Assembly: GCA_017477185.1 (NCBI GenBank)
Contig: JAFUXF010000031.1
Location: 1 to 36,453, forward strand
DNA length: 36,453 bases
DNA from: Alphaproteobacteria bacterium
GTDB taxonomy: Bacteria > Pseudomonadota > Alphaproteobacteria > RF32 > CAG-239
Direction of reading: 5' to 3'
Shown: positions 24,026-31,940 of the stretch, piece after piece
Layout: each line of letters begins with the position of its first letter
Numbering within the stretch: position 1 is the first letter of the stretch
Notes under the pieces: model-generated
Seen by the model: the letters and a program-made list of their open reading frames with translations, nothing else
What the model was told of the DNA's origin: nothing
Database searches by the model: none
Translations under genes and position numbers: made by a program

Positions 24026-25486
24026 TTATTTATCCAGCTTTTCTTTAAGTAATTTATTAACAATCGCGGGGTTTGCCTTGCCTTGAGATTGTTTAATTAC
24101 CTGACCGACGAACCAGCCCAGCAAATTGGTTTTGCCACCTTTATAGGCTGCCAAATTATCCGGATTACTTGCAATCACATTATCAATAATTGCCTCGATT
24201 GCGCCGGTGTCGGTAACTTGTTTTAAGCCTTTTTCCTCAACAATTTGCTCAGGATCTTTGCCGGTATCAGCCATAATCACAAACACATCTTTGGCAATTT
24301 TGCCGGAAATGACTTCCTTGCTAATCAAGTCGACAAGTTTACCTAAATGTTCGGCGCTAATCGGAGAGTCTTTGAGTTCTAAATGCTTTTCTTTGAGCAT
24401 GGCAAAGAAGTCGCCCATCAACCAGTTAGCCACTTTTTTAGCATCTCTGCCTTGAGCGGCAATTTCAAAAAAGTCAGCTACTTCTTTGTTTTCACAAATA
24501 ACTTTTGCATCATACGGGGTTAGTCCGAGTTGCTCGACATAACGTGCTTTTTTAGCATCAGGTAATTCGCACATTTCTTTTTTGACACTGTCAATGTACT
24601 CATCAGTCAAAACTAATGGCAACAAATCCGGTTCCGGAAAATAACGATAATCATGCGCAAACTCTTTTTTACGCATAACTTTGGTTTGTCCCGTGACCGG
24701 ATCAAACTGGCGTGTCTCTTGGGCAATCTGCCCACCGGATTCATAAACTTCAACGTGTCTTTTAGCTTCGTTTTCAATGGCTTGCATAACGAACTTCACA
24801 GAGTTGACATTTTTCATCTCACAACGGGTGCGAAGTTCATTTGAGCCATAAGGACGAACGGAGACATTGACATCACAACGCATTGAGCCTTCATCCATAT
24901 TACCGTCACAAGTGCCTAAATAACGGACAATTGAACGCAATTTTTTCAAAAATTCTCCGGCTTCCTCCGGTGAACGGAAATCCGGTTTGGTGACAATTTC
25001 CATTAAACCGACCCCTGCTCTGTTCAAATCAATAAACGAGCGTTTCGGATCCAGGTCATGGATTGATTTACCGGCATCTTGTTCGATATGGATTCTTTCT
25101 ATGCCGATTTCCTTGGTCGTGCCATCGCTTAAATCAACCGTTACCTTACCTTCGCCAACCAACGGATATTGGAATTGAGTGATTTGGTAGCCTTGCGGCA
25201 GGTCGGCATAAAAGTAATTTTTGCGGGAAAAAGCTGAATATTTGTTAATTTTAGCATTTAGCCCCAATCCGGTTTTAACAGCTTGGTGAACGCATTGTTT
25301 ATTCAAAGTCGGCAACATGCCCGGCATTCCGGCATCAACAAAAGAAACATGTTCATTCGGATCTGCCCCGAAAACGGTTGAAGCCCCGCTGTACATCTTA
25401 GAATTAGAGATAATTTGGCAGTGAATTTCAAGACCGCAAATAACTTCCCATTTTCCTTTTTCGGTTGTGATAATATATTCTGACAT
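24026..25486 (-). CDS. gatB: Aspartyl/glutamyl-tRNA(Asn/Gln) amidotransferase subunit B
   Basis: The 486-aa tRNA-binding kinase subunit of GatCAB phosphorylates the Glu (or Asp) carboxylate on misacylated tRNA. Features: WEVICGLEIHCQI at the start, NYFYADLPQGYQITQ, the metal and ATP region GVGLMEIVTKPDFRSPEEA, GSMRCDVNVSVR, and the YRYFPEPDLLPL motif. The C-terminal helical/YqeY tail ends with LGWFVGQVIKQSQGKANP. The ATG at 25486 has GAGGAAA, placed over the gatA stop, and a four-base intergenic gap. The open frame extends upstream into gatA but that part is spurious. Last gene of gatCAB. Confidence 0.96.
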   Translation of the reverse strand: MSEYIITTEKGKWEVICGLEIHCQIISNSKMYSGASTVFGADPNEHVSFVDAGMPGMLPTLNKQCVHQAVKTGLGLNAKINKYSAFSRKNYFYADLPQGYQITQFQYPLVGEGKVTVDLSDGTTKEIGIERIHIEQDAGKSIHDLDPKRSFIDLNRAGVGLMEIVTKPDFRSPEEAGEFLKKLRSIVRYLGTCDGNMDEGSMRCDVNVSVRPYGSNELRTRCEMKNVNSVKFVMQAIENEAKRHVEVYESGGQIAQETRQFDPVTGQTKVMRKKEFAHDYRYFPEPDLLPLVLTDEYIDSVKKEMCELPDAKKARYVEQLGLTPYDAKVICENKEVADFFEIAAQGRDAKKVANWLMGDFFAMLKEKHLELKDSPISAEHLGKLVDLISKEVISGKIAKDVFVIMADTGKDPEQIVEEKGLKQVTDTGAIEAIIDNVIASNPDNLAAYKGGKTNLLGWFVGQVIKQSQGKANPAIVNKLLKEKLDK

Positions 25487-25490
25487 TTTC

Positions 25491-26954
25491 TTATTTCCTC
25501 TTAAATGCGGCATCTTGTTCCAATGTTTCTGCAACTTGGAATATTCTAGCTTCATCAAAAGCCTGTCCAATTAACTGTAATCCCAAAGGTAAGCCATGTG
25601 CCGACAAACCCATAGGAATATTCATCCCCGGTAAACCGGCAAGGTTAACCGAAACCGTAAATACATCATTCAAATACATATTAATCGGGTTATCCTGCAT
25701 TGATTTATCACCAATCGGGAAAGCCGGTGTCGGTGAGGTCGGGGTTAAAATCATATCGCATTTTTTAAAGGCTTCGATAAAGTCATTTCTGATGAGGCGA
25801 CGGACTTTTTGCGCTTTGAGATAATATGCATCATAGTATCCGGCTGACAAGACATACGTTCCGATCATAATACGGCGTTTAACTTCTTTACCAAATCCGG
25901 CTGAACGGGTATTGATATACATTTCATCCAAGCCGTTTCCTTCAACACGCAAACCATAACGAACCCCGTCATAACGCGCCAAGTTAGAAGAGGCCTCAGC
26001 CGGTGCAATAATGTAATATGCGGCTAAAGCATATTTAGTATGCGGTAGAGAAATGTTGACAATCTCTGCACCACGGGCTTTCAGCATTGCAATACCATTA
26101 TCCCAAAGCTTTGAAATCTCATTATTTAAGCCGTCCGGACGATATTCTTGCGGAATACCGATTTTTAAGCCTTTAATATCTTGACCGATAAATTGTGTAA
26201 AGTCCGGAACAGATATATTTGCAGAAGTCGAATCTTTGTCATCATGCCCAGCCATCACATTGAGTAACAAAGCGCAGTCTTTAACGCTTTTGGCAATCGG
26301 ACCGGCTTGGTCTAAAGAAGAGGCAAAAGCAATAATACCATAGCGAGAGCAACGCCCGTAAGTCGGTTTAATTCCGGTAACCCCGCATAAGGCTGACGGT
26401 TGGCGAATGGATCCGCCGGTATCCGTTCCGGTTGCTGCGGCGCACATATTGGCAGAGACAGCCGCTGCCGAACCGCCGGAAGACCCGCCGGCAACCAAAT
26501 CGGCATCTGAATTATCTGCCTTATAAGGGTTAATTGCCGGACCGAAGAAACTCGTTTCATTACTACCGCCCATAGCAAATTCATCCATATTGAGTTTGCC
26601 TAAAATGCTGATACCGGCATTGAGCAAGTTTTGGGTAACGGTCGATTCATATTGCGGGATAAAATTATCTAAAATATGAGAACAAGCCGTTGTTCTGATC
26701 CCTTTCGTACAGAACAAATCTTTAATTCCCATCGGAATACCGTCTAAGGCTTTATTAGTGCCATTGGCATAGCGCGCATCTGATTCCTCGGCTTGTCGGA
26801 GTGCAATTTCAGGTGTCTCTAAAACATAGGCATTCAGGTGGCGATTATCTTCCATAGCTTTAATATAGCTTTGAGCAACTTCCGTCGCGGAAAATTGCTT
26901 ATTTTTCAATCCCTCAAGGGTGTCTGTTAATGTTAGTTTATGCAAATCCGTCAT
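25491..26954 (-). CDS. gatA: Glutamyl-tRNA(Gln) amidotransferase subunit A
   Basis: The 487-aa amidase subunit releases ammonia from glutamine for the transamidation. The Ser-cisSer-Lys triad is present: Lys78 in [10 protein letters not shown], cis-Ser158 in [11 protein letters not shown] and nucleophile Ser182 in [15 protein letters not shown]. DPxNLAGxP-type features near the end read [17 protein letters not shown]. Length is standard. GGAGGG lies a few bases before the ATG. It sits between gatC (11-base gap) and gatB (four-base gap). Its presence implies that Gln-tRNA(Gln), and possibly Asn-tRNA(Asn), is made by the indirect pathway, as in most alphaproteobacteria. Confidence 0.97.
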   Translation of the reverse strand: MTDLHKLTLTDTLEGLKNKQFSATEVAQSYIKAMEDNRHLNAYVLETPEIALRQAEESDARYANGTNKALDGIPMGIKDLFCTKGIRTTACSHILDNFIPQYESTVTQNLLNAGISILGKLNMDEFAMGGSNETSFFGPAINPYKADNSDADLVAGGSSGGSAAAVSANMCAAATGTDTGGSIRQPSALCGVTGIKPTYGRCSRYGIIAFASSLDQAGPIAKSVKDCALLLNVMAGHDDKDSTSANISVPDFTQFIGQDIKGLKIGIPQEYRPDGLNNEISKLWDNGIAMLKARGAEIVNISLPHTKYALAAYYIIAPAEASSNLARYDGVRYGLRVEGNGLDEMYINTRSAGFGKEVKRRIMIGTYVLSAGYYDAYYLKAQKVRRLIRNDFIEAFKKCDMILTPTSPTPAFPIGDKSMQDNPINMYLNDVFTVSVNLAGLPGMNIPMGLSAHGLPLGLQLIGQAFDEARIFQVAETLEQDAAFKRK

Positions 26955-26965
26955 TTTACCCTCCT

Positions 26966-27253
26966 CTATTCAATAACCTTTGGAACGGTAAAATAACCGT
27001 AAGCAGCTTGCGGCGCGTTCGCCAAGACTTCCTTCGAGTGATTGCCGGTGGTTACGATATCATCACGGCAGGTGATATTGTTTTCATTAACCGAGACAAG
27101 AGGCTCTATGCCGTCGGTCTCAACTTCATTTAATTGTTCAATCCATTGTAAAATCTTATTAAATTCGGCTTCGGTTGCCGCGATCTTGTCATCTTCTACC
27201 TTCAGTCGGGAGAGAAATGCAATCCTCCTAACCGTCTCTGTATCAATTGCCAT
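26966..27253 (-). CDS. gatC: Glutamyl-tRNA(Gln) amidotransferase subunit C
   Basis: The 95-aa small subunit wraps around and stabilises GatA and joins it to GatB. Recognisable features are the N-terminal [13 protein letters not shown], the [23 protein letters not shown] segment and the C-terminal [17 protein letters not shown], which ends in the typical YFxVPKV(I/L)E. Length matches. AAAGGAATAAG precedes the ATG. It is the first gene of the gatCAB operon. An upstream TTGCTA/TACATT pair near 27300-27325 could provide a promoter, but it is weak. Confidence 0.95.
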   Translation of the reverse strand: MAIDTETVRRIAFLSRLKVEDDKIAATEAEFNKILQWIEQLNEVETDGIEPLVSVNENNITCRDDIVTTGNHSKEVLANAPQAAYGYFTVPKVIE

Positions 27254-27346
27254 CAGCTTATTCCTTTATTGTTATAATATTGCTGACGAATGTAGCATAC
27301 TTAGAGCTTAAATAGCAAGAGGATTTTATGGTAACGCACCAATTAT

Positions 27347-27640
27347 TCACATTTCTGCAGAAACTTGGCAATTGTCTCCTTCAAACTCAAAATCCGTAAC
27401 ACTACCATCCGTAACTGTGAATGTTGTCCTACAAAACTCTTCGCCGTTCGGAGAGATTTGAAAATATGTCAAAAGTTGTTGATTCGCTGTTAAATAATTG
27501 ATGGTTGCCGGATTTCCCCAAGCATTAGTCAGGCTTTGTTGGTTAGCACCAATCCAAACCTGTAAACTTTCGCTGTAATCAGGGGAACTGGCGCAAGATG
27601 AAAGTAATAAAGCTATAAAACCTAAAACAGATTTTTTCAT
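27347..27640 (-). CDS. Small lipoprotein
   Basis: The protein has 97 aa. A lipoprotein signal peptide ends in the lipobox LLSSC (Cys16), followed by ASSPDY, so an outer-membrane or periplasm-facing lipid anchor is expected. The mature part contains WGNPATINYLTANQQLLTYF, which recalls the small SmpA/BamE-like beta-lactamase-inhibitor fold motif (Trp-Gly-x-Pro followed by a strand), but this resemblance is weak. The ribosome site AGGAGAAAC lies before the ATG. It sits 47 bases downstream of hflX and may be co-transcribed with it. Function unknown. Confidence 0.75.
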   Translation of the reverse strand: MKKSVLGFIALLLSSCASSPDYSESLQVWIGANQQSLTNAWGNPATINYLTANQQLLTYFQISPNGEEFCRTTFTVTDGSVTDFEFEGDNCQVSAEM

Positions 27641-27687
27641 GATGTTTCTCCTTTTTCTGGAGAGATGTATATTCTTTCATTTATTTT

Positions 27688-28989
27688 TCAATATGTTTTT
27701 AACCTATTTTCCAACTGTTGCCATTTAGATTTTGAAATTTGCACAGAGATTTTGATTTTATCTTCTATCGGTGTTTGAGTAATAATTCTGGCATTGCTGT
27801 GCAACCAGGCTAAAATATCGCCTGAGGCAGCGGAAATGGTGATGTTTTTTTGCAGATTTCCAGCCGATAATTTTTCATCTATTAGCTGCAAAAATTGTTC
27901 TCTGCCCTCGCCTGTTACCGCCGAAGTCAGGACTTTGTTTTTGCGTTGTAATAAGTGGTTACGGATACGTTGTTTACTACCCTCATCCAATAAATCCGCT
28001 TTATTCAAAAGCTCAATATAATTGTCTTTTTCGCGAATATCTTTCAGCCCCAAGTTTGCCAAGACATCTAACACATCTTTTTTTTGCTCTTGGGTGTCGG
28101 CATTAGCAATATCGCGGACATGGACGATTATATCAGCCTCTAATACCTCCTCTAAAGTTGCTCGAAACGCCATAATCAATTCATGCGGCAAGTCTGAAAT
28201 AAAGCCAACCGTATCTGATAAAATAACCTCCCTGCCCGATGGTAGTTTGACACGGCGCATGGTTGGATCAAGTGTCGCAAATAATAAATCTTTTGCAAAA
28301 ACATTGGCTTGCGTTAACGCGTTAAACCAACTTGACTTGCCGGCATTGGTATAACCGACAAGTGCTATGACCGGATATGGAATCTTTTGACGAGCATGTC
28401 GTTGCAAGGTTCTGGTCTTTTTGACTTTTTCCAGTTCTTTTTTGATTTTGGTGATTTTATCATCAATAATACGGCGGTCTAACTCTATTTGTGTTTCCCC
28501 CGGTCCGCCTAAAAAACCGGCACCGCCTCGTTGACGCTCTAAGTGTGTCCAACTTCGAACCAACCGAGAGCGTTGATAGCTCAAATGTGCCAGTTCGACT
28601 TGTAATGTCCCTTCTTTGGTGTTGGCACGCTCGCCAAAAATCTCCAAAATCAAAGCAGTCCTATCTATTACCTTAATTTTTAGAGCGTTTTCTAAATTGC
28701 GTTGCTGAATAGGACTCAATGTGCCATCGATAATCAATAAATCCAGTTTATTATCTGCAATAACCGGTTTAAGACGTTCAATAACACCGCCTCCTAAAAA
28801 AGAAGACGGCTTAACAGCCTTTAAATTGATAATTTCTTTATACAATACATCTAAGTTAATTGCCAGTGCCAAACCGCACGCCTCTTCTAAACGTGCTTGT
28901 GGAGATAATCGGATTTCTGATTTACTAAAATTCGGAAAAATAACACCGGCTTTTGCTTTAACCGGCACATCTATTTGAAACTCAGTCAA
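27688..28989 (-). CDS. hflX: GTPase HflX
   Basis: The 433-aa ribosome-associated GTPase splits stalled or heat-damaged ribosomes. The N-terminal HflX domain holds LIIDGTLSPIQQRNLENAL; the glycine-rich FLGGPGETQIELDRR linker comes next. G1 is GYTNAGKSS (212-220), G3 DTVGF, G4 NKAD and G5 SAV. The start codon appears to be TTG (28989) and overlaps the 3' end of hfq by eight bases, implying translational coupling; no in-frame ATG exists near the N-terminus. The hfq-hflX pairing is widely conserved. Downstream is a small lipoprotein. Confidence 0.95.
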   Translation of the reverse strand: MTEFQIDVPVKAKAGVIFPNFSKSEIRLSPQARLEEACGLALAINLDVLYKEIINLKAVKPSSFLGGGVIERLKPVIADNKLDLLIIDGTLSPIQQRNLENALKIKVIDRTALILEIFGERANTKEGTLQVELAHLSYQRSRLVRSWTHLERQRGGAGFLGGPGETQIELDRRIIDDKITKIKKELEKVKKTRTLQRHARQKIPYPVIALVGYTNAGKSSWFNALTQANVFAKDLLFATLDPTMRRVKLPSGREVILSDTVGFISDLPHELIMAFRATLEEVLEADIIVHVRDIANADTQEQKKDVLDVLANLGLKDIREKDNYIELLNKADLLDEGSKQRIRNHLLQRKNKVLTSAVTGEGREQFLQLIDEKLSAGNLQKNITISAASGDILAWLHSNARIITQTPIEDKIKISVQISKSKWQQLENRLKTY

Positions 28990-29200
28990 CTTTAATATCT
29001 ACAGGTTGGCTCGGCATAACCGTTGATACCGAATGTTTATAAATCAATTGAGTAAAGCCGTCACGACGTAATAAAATAGTACTATCATCAAACCAAGTGA
29101 TGATTCCTTGTAATTTAACTCCATTTACTAAAAAGACGGTTACGGAAATTTCTTTATCTTTTAATTCCTGCAAAAAGGTTGTTTGTACATTTTGAGACAT
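28982..29200 (-). CDS. hfq: RNA chaperone Hfq
   Basis: The 72-aa hexameric Sm-like protein promotes sRNA-mRNA pairing. Features: Gln-rich N-terminus ahead of FLQELKDKEISVTVFLVNGVKL (trimmed: VFLVNGVKLQG as Sm1), then the Sm2 segment QLIYKHSVSTVMP with the Tyr-Lys-His uridine-binding motif (residues 54-56). The C-terminal tail is very short (PVDIKVD), as in many alphaproteobacteria. AAGGAT precedes the ATG. A promoter candidate at 29247-29276 lies in the end of trkA. The hflX start overlaps the stop. Confidence 0.97.
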   Translation of the reverse strand: MSQNVQTTFLQELKDKEISVTVFLVNGVKLQGIITWFDDSTILLRRDGFTQLIYKHSVSTVMPSQPVDIKVD

Positions 29201-29246
29201 TATTTTATCCTTTTCTTGTTTATTATTTTTTCAATATATAAGCATA

Positions 29247-29276
29247 ATTATAGATTATTAAAATAACTTTAAGCAA
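29247..29276 (-). promoter_or_regulatory. Possible hfq promoter
   Basis: On the minus strand TTGCTT (29276-29271), an 18-base spacer and a perfect TATAAT (29252-29247) lie about 50 bases upstream of the hfq ATG and partly within the end of trkA. Confidence 0.45.
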
Positions 29277-30627
29277 ATAATTTTTCTGCTTTTTTGATGC
29301 CGCCGCCACTTACATAGATAATTAAAACATCATCTGTTTGCAAAATCGTATCGTCATGAGGAAAAATCAATTTACCTTGTCTGCTAATTAAACCGATACG
29401 GCAACTTGGCGGCCAATTGATGTCTTTTATTTTCTGATCGGCATTAGGATTTTCCTGACCAATCACAACCTCCCAAATTTCTCCTAAACCTCTTCCTAAA
29501 GAATAGGCGTCACGGATTCTGGCTTTACGCAAATCTTTTAACATACTTGAGATAATTACTGCCGAACCATCAACAGTCAAATTGTCATGCAAATTATTCT
29601 CAAAGCTATCATTAAATGAAGCATTAGCTAAGGATATGCACAACGGAACATGGTGTTGTTTGGCTAGTAAAGTAACTAATAAGTTATCTTTATCATGCGG
29701 TAATACTGCAATGGCTGCATCACAGCTGTCTAATCCGGCCTCTTCTAAAATAACATTACTCATTAAATCACCATTTATAACTGCTGTTGCCGCTAGTTGC
29801 TTTGCTAACCACTGAGCCGTTTCCGGATGCTCTTCAATAATTCGACTGCTGATAATTGCATCATCTTTTTGTAATTCAGATGCTAAGTAACGAGAAATAT
29901 CATTACCTCCAAACATTAAAACCTTTTCTATTGTACTTTTTTCCATATTTAAACCATGGATAATTGTTTCTGCATTCTCTTGCGTACACAGAAAATAAAT
30001 TAAATCTCCTTGCTGAAAAGTATAAACATTTGTCGGAATAAAAATTTTATTTTCCTTGACCACGCTCATTACGCGCATATCCGTTTGCGGAATATACTCT
30101 TCAAAACCTTTGACCGTTAATCCGATAACGTTACTATCAGTAGTACAGCGGAAGGCGAATAAGTAAACTTTTTTTTGTAATAGCGGCTTTACAAATGACA
30201 TACCAGGAAATTTTAATAATGATAATATTTCTTCTGCAATCGCGTATGAAGGCGATATAACGATATCAATCGGAATATGTTTATCTTGAAACAGGCCTTC
30301 CCATAAAGGGTTCAAAAAATCTTGGCTGTCAACCCGTGCAATTTTTTTGGGAATATTGAACAAGGCGGCCCCTACTTCACAAGCGACCATATTGACTTCA
30401 TCACTACCGGTCACAGCAACCAAGACATCAGTATGTTCAGCATCTGCTCGTTCTAGAATTTCCGGATGAGAAGCGTTTCCCAGTATGGGTTGAACATCAA
30501 ATTCTTTAGCCAAAGCATTTAAATTGTTGGCATCATTGTCAATGACGACAATATCATTGTTACCCAAAACCAAGTAACTGACAATGCTTTTCCCTACATT
30601 CCCTGCACCACAGACAATAATTTTCAT
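29269..30627 (-). CDS. trkA: Trk potassium transporter regulatory protein TrkA
   Basis: The 452-aa cytoplasmic gating subunit of a Trk K+ uptake channel has two RCK repeats, each with an NAD(H)-binding Rossmann domain and an RCK_C domain. Repeat 1 begins MKIIVCGAGNVGKSIV and has VIDND and VTGSDEVNM. Repeat 2 begins VLMFGGNDISRYLASEL, where the Gly pattern is less canonical, and contains VLPHDKDNLLVTLLAKQ. The start is the ATG at 30627 with AGGAGG seven bases upstream; a GTG at 30630 is too near that site. Its A overlaps the dusB stop. The channel subunit TrkH is not in the window. Confidence 0.93.
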   Translation of the reverse strand: MKIIVCGAGNVGKSIVSYLVLGNNDIVVIDNDANNLNALAKEFDVQPILGNASHPEILERADAEHTDVLVAVTGSDEVNMVACEVGAALFNIPKKIARVDSQDFLNPLWEGLFQDKHIPIDIVISPSYAIAEEILSLLKFPGMSFVKPLLQKKVYLFAFRCTTDSNVIGLTVKGFEEYIPQTDMRVMSVVKENKIFIPTNVYTFQQGDLIYFLCTQENAETIIHGLNMEKSTIEKVLMFGGNDISRYLASELQKDDAIISSRIIEEHPETAQWLAKQLAATAVINGDLMSNVILEEAGLDSCDAAIAVLPHDKDNLLVTLLAKQHHVPLCISLANASFNDSFENNLHDNLTVDGSAVIISSMLKDLRKARIRDAYSLGRGLGEIWEVVIGQENPNADQKIKDINWPPSCRIGLISRQGKLIFPHDDTILQTDDVLIIYVSGGGIKKAEKLFA

Positions 30628-31601
30628 CACTCATCCTCCTGTATAGCACATTCATCAAAATAATTATTAATTGCTTGATAGGCCTGTTGATAATTACATA
30701 TATGCATATATATTTCTCGAAATTTTTTTGCTTCTCTTAACCCCTTACAATACCAGCAAACATATTTTCTGGAAATTTGTAATGCCATACTTTCTCCATA
30801 ATACTCAATTAAATATTGCAAATGTTTTAACAATACTTGTTTAATGATTGAAATTGTAGGGGGCGGACATTGCTCTCCTGTTTCCAAATAGTGATGCGTG
30901 TGGGCAATAAGCCACGGACTACCTAAAACACCTCGTGCAATCATAACCCCATCAACCCCAGTTTGAGTTAATCGTTCTTTAGCTTGTTGTGGTGTTGTGA
31001 TATCTCCATTACCAATGACCGGAATTTTTACATTTGCTTTAACCTGCCTGATGATATTCCAATCTGCCTGACCAGAATAAAATTCGCTTCGTGTTCGCCC
31101 ATGTACAGTGACATAAGCAGCTCCGCTGTCCTCACACATTTTGGCAAATTCAACAGCATTGATATGAGATTTATCCCACCCTGCCCGAAATTTGACACTT
31201 ACATTTAATCTAGTGTTTTTAACGGCTGTTTCTATAATACGAGAAGCTAATTTCAGATCTTTCATTAAATAAGAACCGGATTGATTATTCACAATCTTTT
31301 TAACCGGACACCCCATATTAATATCAATCGAAAAAGCTCCTAAATCTTCTGCCATTTTGACCGCATCCGCAAATAAATCAGGATCTCCGCCAACTAATTG
31401 CACAATCACAGGATACGGCTCATCCCTCACATCAATTAAACGATATGTTTTAGGATTGCGCCACTGAATAGCATTAACCGCAGCCATCTCAGAAACAATA
31501 TTTCCCTCACCAAATTCCGAGACTAAACGCCGCATTGGTTTATCGGTAATACCGGCCATCGGAGCTAAAAAAACACGACTGTTAAATTCTAATTTCTTCA
31601 T
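30627..31601 (-). CDS. dusB: tRNA-dihydrouridine synthase DusB
   Basis: The 324-aa flavoenzyme reduces specific uridines (U17 in known DusB) in the tRNA D-loop. The TIM-barrel N-terminus reads FLAPMAGITDKPMRRL and VIVQLVGGDPD. The catalytic Cys98 lies in DINMGCPVKKIV. VKFRAGWD, VTVHGRTRSEFYSG, VIGNGDI and GVMIARGVLGSPW are the FMN and tRNA-contact segments, followed by a helical C-terminal domain. The ATG at 31601 overlaps the stop of the 110-aa gene by ATGA, and the stop overlaps trkA. In many alphaproteobacteria dusB (nifR3) is followed by ntrB and ntrC; here trkA follows directly. Confidence 0.95.
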   Translation of the reverse strand: MKKLEFNSRVFLAPMAGITDKPMRRLVSEFGEGNIVSEMAAVNAIQWRNPKTYRLIDVRDEPYPVIVQLVGGDPDLFADAVKMAEDLGAFSIDINMGCPVKKIVNNQSGSYLMKDLKLASRIIETAVKNTRLNVSVKFRAGWDKSHINAVEFAKMCEDSGAAYVTVHGRTRSEFYSGQADWNIIRQVKANVKIPVIGNGDITTPQQAKERLTQTGVDGVMIARGVLGSPWLIAHTHHYLETGEQCPPPTISIIKQVLLKHLQYLIEYYGESMALQISRKYVCWYCKGLREAKKFREIYMHICNYQQAYQAINNYFDECAIQEDE

Positions 31602-31930
31602 ACATCTATATCATAATTACGGTTGTTTTTATGCATAAAATCAATAACTACTTTATTTTTATTATCCAAATGAGCCAGATGTGTATAGGCCTCTGCCGCA
31701 TACTCAGCCGACGTCGAATGAGCTTTTTCACTATTGACCATGGTTTGAATATTGAATTTATTTCCTCCGTCTAATTTATTGATATTGCTTCTTATTTCTT
31801 GCGATTGTGGCAAAGAAATATGATTTTCTTCAAATATTATTGATTGAGCTACCGATTGGCGTGCTTTTATGCGGCGTACATAATTTTGGATTTGTCCTGT
31901 TAAATCATGCAGTGTCACCAATGTTTTCAT
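31598..31930 (-). CDS. Unidentified 110-aa protein between the coiled-coil gene and dusB
   Basis: The protein has 110 aa, is soluble and lacks a signal peptide. It is mostly polar and helical at the N-terminus (TLHDLTGQIQNYVRRIKARQSVAQ), with a later helix SAEYAAEAYTHLAHLDNKN and a basic/His-containing end (FMHKNNRNYDIDV). No family recognised. AAGG lies nine bases before the ATG. It follows the 1329-aa gene by ten bases and overlaps dusB by four, so it is firmly embedded in one operon. Its conserved placement with the coiled-coil gene would suggest a partner role. Confidence 0.7.
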   Translation of the reverse strand: MKTLVTLHDLTGQIQNYVRRIKARQSVAQSIIFEENHISLPQSQEIRSNINKLDGGNKFNIQTMVNSEKAHSTSAEYAAEAYTHLAHLDNKNKVVIDFMHKNNRNYDIDV

Positions 31931-31940
31931 TTATCTTACC

